Source: Verrucosispora sp. WMMD573
GTDB lineage: Bacteria; Actinomycetota; Actinomycetes; Mycobacteriales; Micromonosporaceae
Assembly: GCF_027497175.1 (NCBI RefSeq)
Contig: NZ_CP114901.1
Coordinates: forward strand, 3,968,001-4,032,000
DNA length: 64,000 nucleotides
Direction of reading: 5' to 3'
Every line of letters starts with the position of its first letter. Positions within the stretch are counted from its first letter, which is position 1. The translations under genes were made by a program, and so were the position numbers. Positions 1-8,011 of this stretch are shown piece by piece. The notes under the pieces were generated by a model. The model had not been told where the DNA came from, ran no database searches, and was given only the letters and a program-made list of their open reading frames with translations.

Positions 1-1020
1 GTCGCCGCCGGCGCCGCCACCGAAGCCGTCGGTCAGCCAGAGTGACTGGTCGTAGTGTCGGGCGGCTCCACCAGGGCAGTTCGGGTACTGGCCGTTCTGG
101 TTGAAGAAGCGGCCGCATTCGGGGGCGCACTGCGGGGCGTTCTCCCGGATGTTGTTGACGTAGATGTCGACGGAGTTGTCCGTCCACTGCAACTGGCTGC
201 GGTTGCGTACGGCCCAGCCGACCACCCGGATCGGCACCTCTCGGTACGGCCAGGCGTTGTGGCCGGCCATCACGTCCATCCACTTTTTGTACTGGCGGGC
301 GAGGGTGGCGTGGATCTGGTCGCGCTGGGCGGCCGTGACCGTGGCGCTGGAGTCCCACCGGACGCAGAAGTTGAGGTATCCGCGGTTGGCCATGACCTGG
401 TCCCAGCCGTAGTTGCGGAAGCTGTAGGGGTTGCCGTTGTTGTAGGTCTGTTCGACGTGCTGCCAGACCTGGTTGAGGGGGGTGACCAGGTGGGCCGGCG
501 GGTTCCAGCCACTGGTCGGCGGTGGTGTGGTCGGATTCGGCGGCGGGCTGGTCGGCGGGGGCGTGGTGGGTGCGGGCGTCGTCGGCGCCGGTGTGCCCGG
601 CGCGCCGGTGCAGGTCACCCCGTTGAGGGCGAACGAGGCCGGTGCCGGGTTGCTGCCAGTCCACGAGGCGTTGAAGCCGAAGGAGGTGCCGGCTCCGGTG
701 CCCAGGGCTCCGTTGTAGCTGACGTTGGTGGCGGTGACCCGGCCGTCGGTCTGGGTGACGGTGGCGTTCCACGCCTGACTGATCCGTTGTCCGGCGGTGT
801 ACGTCCAGGTCAGCGTCCAGCCGTCGAGTGGGTCGCCGAGATTGGTGACGGTGACGTCGGTGCCGAAGCCGCCTGACCACTGGTTGGTGATCCGGTAGTC
901 GACCCGGCAGCCCGGCGCGGCCGCCTGCGCACCGGTCACCGCGAGCGCCGCGCCGCCGGTGGTGGCCAGCGTGGCGATCAACGCCACCGCGATCCGGGTG
1001 CCTGTTCTTGACGATCTCAT
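1..1020 (-). CDS. Secreted CBM2 cellulose-binding protein, C-terminus cut by window edge
   Basis: Starts at ATG 1018-1020 with GGAGG seven bases upstream and stays open for 340 codons to base 1. Residues 1-35 are a signal peptide (Arg-rich start, Ala-rich core). Residues about 36-140 are a CBM2 module (VTVTNLGDPLDGWTLTW, a typical CBM2 strand, and a GSNPAP end). A Pro/Thr linker follows to about residue 175. The last part (NQVWQHVEQTYNNGNPYSF, RNYGWDQVMANRGYLNFC, WTDNSVDIYVNNIRENAPQC) is a conserved actinobacterial extracellular domain. I recall full-length relatives with a metalloprotease-like His motif further on, but that part lies outside the window. Two CGAAA-N4-TTTCG boxes sit 155-302 bp upstream, so it may share regulation with the arabinoside locus. 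The catalytic role is not established. Confidence 0.85.
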   Translation of the reverse strand, partial: MRSSRTGTRIAVALIATLATTGGAALAVTGAQAAAPGCRVDYRITNQWSGGFGTDVTVTNLGDPLDGWTLTWTYTAGQRISQAWNATVTQTDGRVTATNVSYNGALGTGAGTSFGFNASWTGSNPAPASFALNGVTCTGAPGTPAPTTPAPTTPPPTSPPPNPTTPPPTSGWNPPAHLVTPLNQVWQHVEQTYNNGNPYSFRNYGWDQVMANRGYLNFCVRWDSSATVTAAQRDQIHATLARQYKKWMDVMAGHNAWPYREVPIRVVGWAVRNRSQLQWTDNSVDIYVNNIRENAPQCAPECGRFFNQNGQYPNCPGGAARHYDQSLWLTDGFGGGAGGD

Positions 1021-1174
1021 CGATGGTCCTCCACGGGTCGGGCCCGGCGGTCGGCGCAGCGACCACCAAAGCGATATAGATTGGCGTCCATACAAACTAA
1101 ACCGCCCCCGTGGCGGCCCGCCCCCGCCCCCGGGATTTTTGCAACCTTCGCGGCAACTCGTGCGTACCGCTTGC

Positions 1175-1188
1175 CGAAATGGTTTTCG
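1175..1188. promoter_or_regulatory. LacI-type operator candidate, CGAAATGGTTTTCG
   Basis: This imperfect inverted repeat is embedded in CTTGCCGAAA...TTTTCGT, the same context as the box at 7785-7798. It lies upstream of the CBM2 gene reading left. Family: CGAAA-N4-TTTCG boxes seen four times in the first 8 kb. Regulator A or B is the likely ligand (inference). Confidence 0.55.
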
Positions 1189-1308
1189 TGCGTGAGGGTG
1201 GCGGGCTGGCCGGAAGATCTCTCTCAATGCCCGGTCGTGCTCTGCTCGTCGGTCATGAGCGTTCTGTTGTCTCTGCCGGGCTGGCGGTACTCTGCTGGCA
1301 GGCGTTGC

Positions 1309-1322
1309 CGAAACCCTTTTCG
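1309..1322. promoter_or_regulatory. LacI-type operator candidate, CGAAACCCTTTTCG
   Basis: Context TTGCCGAAACCCTTTTCGG is nearly the same as the box at 7785-7798. It is 134 bp from the box at 1175, so the pair could allow repressor bridging upstream of the CBM2 gene. The ligand is inferred, not shown. Confidence 0.55.
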
Positions 1323-1518
1323 GCGGGCGTTGTCCGAGGAGGGGCGACGGCCTGGCCCGGCGAAGCGGCGGGCTGCTGCTTGCTGGTGCCTGAACTCGTT
1401 GTTCGGCAGAGCACAGCGGCCGCGCCCGACAACCGCGGGGTGGACGTGCGACCGGCGACCCGGCGCACGCCGTCCGGTGTGCTCGACCGTCGGTGACGCC
1501 ACGTGGTACGACGGTCTC

Positions 1519-2541
1519 TCACTTATGCCGCGCGGGCCCGGTGGACTCGCGAACCACGAGGCGGCCCGGCTGCCGGATGACGCCCGCGGCGGGGTTGCCG
1601 TCCAGGGCGGCGAAGAGGTGGTTGACCGCTGCGGCGCCGAGTTGTTCGAGGTTGAGGTCCACGGTGGTCAGCGGCGGGCGACAGTCGGCGGCGAAGAACT
1701 CCCAGTTGTCGTAGCCGACGATCGCCACGTCGTCGGGGATGCGCCTGCCGAGGCCACGTAGGGTGTCGGCGACACCGGCGGCGACCTGGTCATTGCCACA
1801 GAAGATCGCATCCACGTCCGGTCGGGCGGCCAACAGCAGCCGGGCGGCGTGCCGGCCCCAGCGTTGCGACCACTCGCCGAAGAGCGGGTCGCCGGCCAGG
1901 GTGAGCCCGGCCTCGGTGAGCACCGTTCGCAGGCCGGCGACCCGGTCGCGTGCCGCGCGGTAGGTGTCCGGTCCGGTGATGTGCCCGATCCTGCGCCGGC
2001 CGTGCGACACCAGGTGCTCGGCGGCGAGTCTCGCGCCGCCCTCGTCGTCGGCGACGATGGACAGGTCGCACGGGTCGGTTGACTCGGCGTAGGCGTATAC
2101 CACCGGAACCGGGATGTCCCGGGTCAGCGACGGACGCAGGTCGTTGCTGTCGCCGACCACGATGAACCCGTCGACCTGGCGGGCCAGCAGGGTGCGAATG
2201 TAGTGCTGCCGGCGGATCGCGTCGCCGCGCGCGTCGCAGAGCAGCACGGACATCTGCCCGTTGCCGAGGGCGTTCTCGGCGCCGAGCAGGATGGGTATGG
2301 CGAAGCGGCCACCGAGTTCGTCGGTGAGCAGCCCGACCGTCCGGGTGCGCCCGGAGATCAGGCCGCGAGCCAGCACGTTGGGCTGGAAGGAGAGCTCGGC
2401 GGCGGCCCGCAGGACCCGTTCCCTGGTGGCCGGGGCGACCTCGGCCCGGCTGTTCAGCGCCTTCGACGCGGTGGCCACGGAGACCCCGGCGCGGGTCGCC
2501 ACGTCGCTCAACGTCACTGACTGGGATCGTCGTCGGCCCAC
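1519..2541 (-). CDS. LacI-family transcriptional regulator A
   Basis: 340 aa, the usual LacI length. The HTH is at residues 9-30 (SDVATRAGVSVATASKALN) with the hinge region after it. A type-1 periplasmic-binding fold follows, with the usual DGFIVVGD, IFCGNDQVAAG and IVGYDNWEF signatures. The start is GTG at 2539-2541, preceded by AAAGG; an operator-like repeat abuts the start codon, suggesting autoregulation. It is divergent from the GH43/MGH1 genes. It is a close paralogue of regulator B (13824-14852): both share TVGLLT, LCDARGDAIR and DAIFCG blocks. The effector is probably an arabinose-type oligosaccharide, inferred only from the neighbouring GH127 and GH43 genes. Confidence 0.93.
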   Translation of the reverse strand: MGRRRSQSVTLSDVATRAGVSVATASKALNSRAEVAPATRERVLRAAAELSFQPNVLARGLISGRTRTVGLLTDELGGRFAIPILLGAENALGNGQMSVLLCDARGDAIRRQHYIRTLLARQVDGFIVVGDSNDLRPSLTRDIPVPVVYAYAESTDPCDLSIVADDEGGARLAAEHLVSHGRRRIGHITGPDTYRAARDRVAGLRTVLTEAGLTLAGDPLFGEWSQRWGRHAARLLLAARPDVDAIFCGNDQVAAGVADTLRGLGRRIPDDVAIVGYDNWEFFAADCRPPLTTVDLNLEQLGAAAVNHLFAALDGNPAAGVIRQPGRLVVRESTGPARHK

Positions 2542-2567
2542 CGAAAGCCTTTCGCAAACTTTTTAGG
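2541..2567. promoter_or_regulatory. Operator candidate overlapping the RBS of regulator A
   Basis: Contains CGAAAGCCTTTCG (near-perfect palindrome, 2542-2554) followed by GCAAACTTTTTAGG. Nearly the same block stands at 7640-7666, and a related one at 13706-13733 upstream of regulator B. CGAAA-N-TTTCG palindromes have been described upstream of actinomycete xylanase genes. Its position against the start codon suggests repression of regulator A by itself or by its paralogue. Confidence 0.55.
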
Positions 2568-2664
2568 GCGGCCGGCGGGTGCGCTGCCGTGCCCATGTTG
2601 ACCGGAAGCGTAGTGCCCAGACGGGCTATGGGGAAAGGTGGCTGCGTCACCAGGAGGCCGCAAT

Positions 2665-2701
2665 TTTTACACGGTCGACATCTTGTCGAAAGGGTTTTCG
2701 T
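2665..2701. promoter_or_regulatory. Promoter/operator block of the GH43-MGH1 operon
   Basis: CGAAAGGGTTTTCG at 2687-2700 lies within a 37-bp block that matches 7763-7799 at 32 of 37 positions, including TTTTAC, CGACATCTTG and GTTTTCGT. The shared stretch is longer than an operator alone, so it probably also contains promoter elements. It lies 59 bp upstream of the GH43 start. Confidence 0.6.
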
Positions 2702-2759
2702 AACGCACTCTGGCGGCTGGAAGTGATGTAAGTCAATCCCCTGCCGACAGGAGTTCCCC

Positions 2760-4202
2760 ATGCGACGACGAACGGTTGTCCGCGTCCTGGCCGCCGGGTG
2801 TGCTGCGGCGCTGGCCGCGAGCCTGGCTCTCGCACCGCCCGCCTCGGCCGCCAATCCCATCATCACCAGCATCTACACCGCCGATCCCGCCCCCCTCGTG
2901 GTGGGCAACACGATGTACGTCTACGCCGGCCGCGACGAGGCGCCGGTGGGTACCAACAACTTCGTCATGCGCGAGTGGCACGTGCTCTCCACCACCGACG
3001 CGGCGAACTGGACCCACCACGGCGCCCGGGCGAACATCGGCACGTTCGGCTGGGCGGGCGCCGACGCCTGGGCCAGCGAGGTCGAATACCGAAACGGCCG
3101 CTACTACTGGTACACCTCGGTCAACGGCAACGGTCCCGGCTGGATGAACATCGGCGTCGCCGTCGCCGACAGCCCGCTCGGCCCGTTCACCGACGCCAAG
3201 GGCGGGCCGCTGATCAGCGACAGCACCCCGAACTCCTCGCCGCTGAACATCGACCCCACCGTCTTCGTCGACGACGACGGCCAGGCGTACATGTACTGGG
3301 GCGGCTACTGGGGAGCCCGGGCCGTCCGGCTGGCCAGCAACATGATCGACACGGTGGGCTCGGTGGTCACCCCGCAGGGCCTGACCAACTTCTGGGAGGC
3401 CCCGTTCATGTTCAAGCGTAACGGCCTCTACTACATGATCTACGCGGCCAACGACACCCAGGGCTGCGTCACCTCGTCGAGCTACGCATGCCAGCGCTAC
3501 GCCACCGCCACCAACCCGATGGGCCCGTGGACGCACCGGGGCGTCGTGCTCGGTCAGGTCTCGTCGACCACCAACCACGCCGGGGTAGCCCAGCTCAACG
3601 GCCAGTGGTACATGGTGTACCACAACGCCAACGCCCCCGGCGGCGGCAACTTCCGCCGCTCGGTCGCGGTGGACCGGATGTACTTCAACGCCGACGGCAC
3701 CATCCAGCCGGTGGTGCAGACCAGCACCGGACCGCCGCCCAACCCCGGCGGCGGAGTCCAGCCGCCGGGCGGCACCAACCTGGCACCCAGCGCCACCGCC
3801 GCCACCTCGCACGTCTCCGCGTGGGAGAGCCTGGCCGCGATCAACAACGGTGGAGTGCCGAGCAGCTCCGCCGACCGCAGCAACCTGGCCTACGGCAACT
3901 GGCCGCAGCAGGGCACCCAGTGGATCGAGTACCGCTGGTCGACCGCGCAGAACACCAATCGCACGGCCACCTACTGGTTTGACGACAACCAGGGCATCGA
4001 CCTGCCCGCCTCCTGCCAGGTGCAGTACTGGAACGGCAGCGGGTACGTGCCGGTGCCCAACCAGTCGGCCTGCGGGGTGGCCGGCGACACCTACAACGTC
4101 ACCACCTTCAGCCCGGTCAGCACGACCCGGCTGCGACTGAGCATCACCTCCCGTAGCGGATACTCCACCGGAGTCCTGGAATGGATGGCGTTCCAATCAT
4201 GA
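2760..4202 (+). CDS. Secreted GH43 glycosidase with C-terminal discoidin-like module
   Basis: 480 aa; ATG at 2760 preceded by CAGGAG. Signal peptide 1-31 ending ASA-A. The GH43 five-bladed propeller runs from about 32 to 325; the expected acidic triad is visible as Asp42 (TADPAPL, base), Asp165 (NIDPTVFVDDDG, pKa modulator) and Glu213 (WEAPFMFK, acid). A Pro/Gly linker leads to a beta-sandwich module (about 345-480) with YWNGSGY, which is homologous to the last module of the next protein. Likely role: release of arabinose or arabino-oligosaccharides from wall polymers outside the cell. Translationally coupled to the next gene by an ATGA overlap. The activity (arabinofuranosidase, arabinanase or xylosidase) cannot be decided by sequence reading alone. 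Confidence 0.9.
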   Translation: MRRRTVVRVLAAGCAAALAASLALAPPASAANPIITSIYTADPAPLVVGNTMYVYAGRDEAPVGTNNFVMREWHVLSTTDAANWTHHGARANIGTFGWAGADAWASEVEYRNGRYYWYTSVNGNGPGWMNIGVAVADSPLGPFTDAKGGPLISDSTPNSSPLNIDPTVFVDDDGQAYMYWGGYWGARAVRLASNMIDTVGSVVTPQGLTNFWEAPFMFKRNGLYYMIYAANDTQGCVTSSSYACQRYATATNPMGPWTHRGVVLGQVSSTTNHAGVAQLNGQWYMVYHNANAPGGGNFRRSVAVDRMYFNADGTIQPVVQTSTGPPPNPGGGVQPPGGTNLAPSATAATSHVSAWESLAAINNGGVPSSSADRSNLAYGNWPQQGTQWIEYRWSTAQNTNRTATYWFDDNQGIDLPASCQVQYWNGSGYVPVPNQSACGVAGDTYNVTTFSPVSTTRLRLSITSRSGYSTGVLEWMAFQS

Positions 4203-7200
4203 GCGGAATCCAACCCCTGCGCGCGGCACTGGCCGCGCTCGTCACGACCACCCTGGTGGCGGGCAGCCTGGCCGCCACCACCGGCGGGCCGGCGCACGCG
4301 GCCCAGACCATCGGTTACCCCACCTTCTCCGGCCCGGCCGTGCCGGCCCCGCCAGTCGGCTACTCGACCGGCAACACCATGCAGGCCATCTACGACGCCG
4401 AGAGCGCCGGCACCAACTTCTGGATGGACCGGCTGCTCGCCCGGCCCGGCAACGACCCGGCCGGCACCTGGCTGATGACGCGGGGCCGCGGCCTGTTCAT
4501 GTACACCCACAACCCCTCGGTGATCGGCTTCGGCGGCAACACGGCCTACTGGGACAACATCAGCAGCCAGGGCGCCTACACCGTCACGGTCGGCTCAGGC
4601 ACCCTCACCGAGCAGGTGGCACAGCGCTGGCAGGCACCCAGCCACTGGCGTAGCGTGCACACCGGCGGCTCGCTGCGCGTCGAGGTCACCAAGTTCATCA
4701 CCCACCAGAACGTCGCGGTGACCAACCTGACCGTCACCAACACCGGCTCGGCCAGCAGTACGGTGCAACTGCGGGTCACCTCGCCGTACGCCACCTCCGG
4801 CAGCGGCAGTGAGCTGACCGGCAGCCGGCAGGTGAAGAACAACCTCACCACCATCCGGCCCCGGCTCTCCGCCGACGGGTTCACCGTCAGCAGTGGCGGC
4901 CTGAACCGCTCGGTTACCCTCGGCGCCGGCCAGAGCGTCACCACCAAGGTGCAGTTGGGCGTCGTCACCGACGAGATCCCCGAGTCGCTTACCGAGTACA
5001 CCAGCTATCGCAACGCCACCCCGGCCAGCGCCTTCGCCACCCACGTACGCGAGTACAACCGCTGGTGGGCGGAGAACGTGCCCTACATCGACGTGCCGGA
5101 CCCGGCGATCAAGAAGAACATCTACTACCGCTGGTGGCTGATGCGCTTCAACTATCTCGACGTCGACATCCCCGGCCAGGACTTCCAGTTCCCGACCTCG
5201 ATCGAGGGAGTCACCGGGTACAACAACGCCATCGTGCTGACCCAGCCGATGCACGTCGACGACCTGAAGTACCTGCGCAACCCGATCTACTCGTACGGGC
5301 CGTGGCTGTCGGTCGGGCAGTCGTCGGCCAACGGCCGGTTCATGGACAACCCCGGCGATCCGGAGAACTGGTCCAACAGCTACACGCAGTACCTCTCCGA
5401 GGCCGCCTGGCGGGCGTACCAGCTACACGGAGGCCAGCCGGCGATGTTGCACAACTTCGCCCGGTACGCCGAGATGGACGTCAAGGGGCAGCTCGCCACC
5501 TACGACACCAACAACAACGGGGTGATCGAGTACAACTGGGGTGCGATGACGGGCAACGACGCCGATGCGGTGTCGTTCCACTGGCGCTCCGGCAACCTCG
5601 ACCGTGCCGAGGGGGCGTACGTCTACAGCAACGCGCTGGCCGCCGCGCAGGCGTACACGGTGCTGGGCAACTCGGCCAAGGCCAACGAGATGCAGACCCT
5701 GGCCAACCGGATCCGCGACGGCATCGTCGACGTGTTGTGGAACCCGAGCCGGCGGCTGCTGGAGCACCGGCACGTCAGCACCAACACCCACGTGCCCTGG
5801 AAGGAGATCAACAACTACTATCCGTACTCCGTCGGCCTGATGCCGAACACCGCCACCTACCGTGAGGCGCTGCGGCTCTTCGACGACCCGGCCGAGTACC
5901 CGATCTTCCCGTTCTACACCGCCAACCAGCGGGACAAGGCCGCCGCTGCCGCCGCCGGCAACCCCGGCAGCAACAACTTCTCCACCATCAACTCGACCGT
6001 GCAGTTCCGGCTCTACTCCTCGGTGCTGCGCAACTACCCGAACCAGTGGATGACCGCCGAGCACTACAAGAAGCTGCTCTACTGGAACGTCTGGGCCCAG
6101 TACGTCAACGGCAACACCCAGTGGCCTGACGCCAACGAGTTCTGGTCCAACTGGAACGGCTCGTCGATCACCTATCGCTCCTGGATCCACCACAACATCC
6201 TGGGCAGCAGCAACTGGACCGTGGTCGAGGACGTCGCCGGGCTGCGGCCACGCACCGACAACACGATCGAGCTGTGGCCGATCGACATCGGGTGGTCGCA
6301 CTTCGCGGTCAACAACCTGCGCTACCGCAACGCGAATCTCAGTGTGGTCTGGGACGACCCGGCCGACGGGGTGAGCCGGTACCCGGGCGTCCCGCAGGGC
6401 TACTCGATCTTCCTCAACGGAACCCGGGTGGCGACCGTCGACCGGCTCACCCGGGTGCAGTACAACCCGGCCACCGGCGCGGTCACCCTGCCGGCCGGCG
6501 GCACGACCACGTTCAGCGCCGCGTTCGCCGGCCTGCAACTGCCGCAGAACGTCAACCACACGTCCGCCCGCATGGTGGACATGTTCGCCAAGGCCGGCGT
6601 CGACCTGACCTCGACCACACCGAACCTCGCCCAGGGCGCGGCGACGTCGGCGTCGTACACCGCGTCCGGCACGTCCACCGGCGCGGCCGTGGACGGATTC
6701 CCCACAAACGCGCCGATCTGGGGAAGTTCCGGGTCGTCGAATGCCACCGACTGGTACGAGATCAACCTCGGTCAGTCCCGGACGGTCGACGACGCGTGGC
6801 TGCACTTCCGCGACGACCGCGCCGGCAACCGGTACCGGGCGCCGGCGTCCTACAACGTGCAGTACTGGAACGGCAGTTCCTGGGTCAACGCCGCGAACCA
6901 GGCGAAGACCCCGGCGTCGCCCCGGGCCAACCTCAACCGCGCCCGATTCACCCCGGTCAGCACCTCGCGGATCCGGGTGCAGCTGACCCATGCCTCCGGG
7001 TTCCGCACCGGCCTCACCGAGGTCAAGCTCTACGGCCGGGGCGGTACCCCGCCGCCTGCGGGAAACTTGGCCGGCTCGGCGACGCCCACGGCGTCGTACA
7101 CCTCTCCCTGGGAGACGGTGGCGGCGATAAACGACGGCATCGACCCGCCGGCGTCCAACGACACGGTCAATCCCCGGTGGGGGACCTGGCCGAACGCCGG

Positions 7201-7483
7201 AGAGCAGTGGGCTGAGCTGACCTGGTCGACGGCGCAGACGGTGCGGGCGGCCGAGGTGTACTTCTTCGACGACAACGGCGGGGTGCGGTTGCCGGCGTCG
7301 TGGCGGTTGCAGTACTGGAACGGGAGCGGGTACGCCGACATCCCCGGGGCCAGCGGATATCCGCTCGGGCTCAACCGGTACAACCAGGTCACCTTCCCGG
7401 CCGTGAGCACGTCGAGGCTCCGGGTGGTGTTGCAGGCGGGCACCGCGTCGGTGGGGCTGCTGGAGGTCAGGGCCAGCGGCTGA
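4199..7483 (+). CDS. Secreted MGH1-like six-hairpin glycoside hydrolase with two discoidin modules
   Basis: 1094 aa from ATG 4199, which overlaps the GH43 stop as ATGA; an upstream ATG at 4181 is less likely. Signal peptide about 1-35. An N-terminal beta-sandwich (to about 300) is followed by an (alpha/alpha)6 barrel (about 310-700) with Trp- and Glu-rich loops such as YYRWWLMRFNYL, NNGVIEYNWG and WPDANEFWSNW. These resemble mannosylglycerate-hydrolase-like or GH63-like barrels. A short C-terminal sandwich and two F5/8 C (discoidin) modules follow, at about 808-945 and 954-1094. The last resembles the module of the upstream GH43, so both enzymes may bind the same polymer. The substrate is not evident; in the GH127 locus a beta- or alpha-L-arabinofuranoside is plausible. 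Assigning a CAZy family needs a profile search. Confidence 0.85.
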   Translation: MSGIQPLRAALAALVTTTLVAGSLAATTGGPAHAAQTIGYPTFSGPAVPAPPVGYSTGNTMQAIYDAESAGTNFWMDRLLARPGNDPAGTWLMTRGRGLFMYTHNPSVIGFGGNTAYWDNISSQGAYTVTVGSGTLTEQVAQRWQAPSHWRSVHTGGSLRVEVTKFITHQNVAVTNLTVTNTGSASSTVQLRVTSPYATSGSGSELTGSRQVKNNLTTIRPRLSADGFTVSSGGLNRSVTLGAGQSVTTKVQLGVVTDEIPESLTEYTSYRNATPASAFATHVREYNRWWAENVPYIDVPDPAIKKNIYYRWWLMRFNYLDVDIPGQDFQFPTSIEGVTGYNNAIVLTQPMHVDDLKYLRNPIYSYGPWLSVGQSSANGRFMDNPGDPENWSNSYTQYLSEAAWRAYQLHGGQPAMLHNFARYAEMDVKGQLATYDTNNNGVIEYNWGAMTGNDADAVSFHWRSGNLDRAEGAYVYSNALAAAQAYTVLGNSAKANEMQTLANRIRDGIVDVLWNPSRRLLEHRHVSTNTHVPWKEINNYYPYSVGLMPNTATYREALRLFDDPAEYPIFPFYTANQRDKAAAAAAGNPGSNNFSTINSTVQFRLYSSVLRNYPNQWMTAEHYKKLLYWNVWAQYVNGNTQWPDANEFWSNWNGSSITYRSWIHHNILGSSNWTVVEDVAGLRPRTDNTIELWPIDIGWSHFAVNNLRYRNANLSVVWDDPADGVSRYPGVPQGYSIFLNGTRVATVDRLTRVQYNPATGAVTLPAGGTTTFSAAFAGLQLPQNVNHTSARMVDMFAKAGVDLTSTTPNLAQGAATSASYTASGTSTGAAVDGFPTNAPIWGSSGSSNATDWYEINLGQSRTVDDAWLHFRDDRAGNRYRAPASYNVQYWNGSSWVNAANQAKTPASPRANLNRARFTPVSTSRIRVQLTHASGFRTGLTEVKLYGRGGTPPPAGNLAGSATPTASYTSPWETVAAINDGIDPPASNDTVNPRWGTWPNAGEQWAELTWSTAQTVRAAEVYFFDDNGGVRLPASWRLQYWNGSGYADIPGASGYPLGLNRYNQVTFPAVSTSRLRVVLQAGTASVGLLEVRASG

Positions 7484-7507
7484 ACGACGGTATGTCCGGA
7501 GTGCACA

Positions 7508-7540
7508 GCGGCGGACGGGCCCTGCGGTCCCGTCCGCCGC
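7508..7540 (+). terminator. Strong hairpin after the MGH1-like gene
   Basis: Perfect 12-bp stem (7508-7519 with 7529-7540) with a 9-nt loop, 24 bp past the stop. There is no T-tract, as is common in high-GC actinobacteria. Confidence 0.75.
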
Positions 7541-7639
7541 CTGCCGTCGCGGCCCCCGACCCTGGCGGCCGGTGGCTCCGCCGAGCGCGTCGCCGCCATC
7601 GGCCAGCCTCGACCGGAGGTGGCCGGACCGGTCCAACAA

Positions 7640-7666
7640 CCGAAATGCCTTCGCAAGCTTTTCAGG
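7640..7666. promoter_or_regulatory. Operator candidate upstream of importer operon (distal)
   Basis: CCGAAATGCC then TTCGCAAGCTTTTCAGG; closely matches 2541-2567. With the proximal box at 7785 it gives a two-site arrangement about 130 bp apart, as in the 2541/2687 pair. Confidence 0.5.
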
Positions 7667-7762
7667 CCGGCGGGCAGGTGCCCGGCCGCCCTCGATTCTG
7701 AGCAAGCGTACTGCGCAGGGCGGGTACAGGGGAAGCTGGCGGCGCACCGAGTAGTTCTCGGG

Positions 7763-7799
7763 TTTTACCCGTACGACATCTTGCCGAAAGCGTTTTCGT
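7763..7799. promoter_or_regulatory. Promoter/operator block of the arabinoside importer operon (proximal)
   Basis: CGAAAGCGTTTTCG at 7785-7798 inside the 37-bp block shared with 2665-2701. It lies 213 bp upstream of the binding-protein start. The same regulator is expected to control both transcription units. Confidence 0.6.
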
Positions 7800-8011
7800 C
7801 GGACACGCTAGCGGCGGAACGTGACACCCATCACCCCGGTGGCGGCTGGATGACCTGATCCACGAGCCGCGCCGGATCCGGCGGAAGGCGGAGACGGGAT
7901 GGCGACGTGGCTGGCATTCAACACCGAGGTGGTGCCGCCGAAGACCGTCCCGAGTGGATGGATTTCGCCCCGCGACCGGCCGACAGACCGGATAACCCGA
8001 GGAGAGAGATC

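Larger units (their letters stand above)
1021..1518. other. Intergenic region upstream of the CBM2 gene
   Basis: No convincing gene lies here. Open frames in the stretch overlap one another on both strands and lack family motifs or ribosome sites. It holds two operator-like palindromes (annotated separately) and an AT-rich patch at about 1070-1101 that could carry the minus-strand promoter of the CBM2 gene. Confidence 0.6.
7484..8011. other. Intergenic control region between MGH1-like gene and importer operon
   Basis: No gene is supported here. The region carries the terminator at 7508-7540, two operator-like blocks (7640-7666 and 7763-7799) and the leader of the binding-protein gene. The frame in phase with the binding protein could be extended upstream to 7907, but the GAGGAGAGAGATC ribosome site sets the start at 8012. 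Confidence 0.6.

Noticed and set aside
2733..4196. Long open frame antisense to the GH43 gene
   Set aside because: Composition is Val/Gly/Ala/Arg-rich without motifs; it mirrors the codon bias of the real gene on the plus strand.
5423..7747. 774-codon minus-strand frame opposite the MGH1-like gene
   Set aside because: Only a G/C-bias shadow; no ribosome site or family motif, and it would cross the terminator at 7508-7540.
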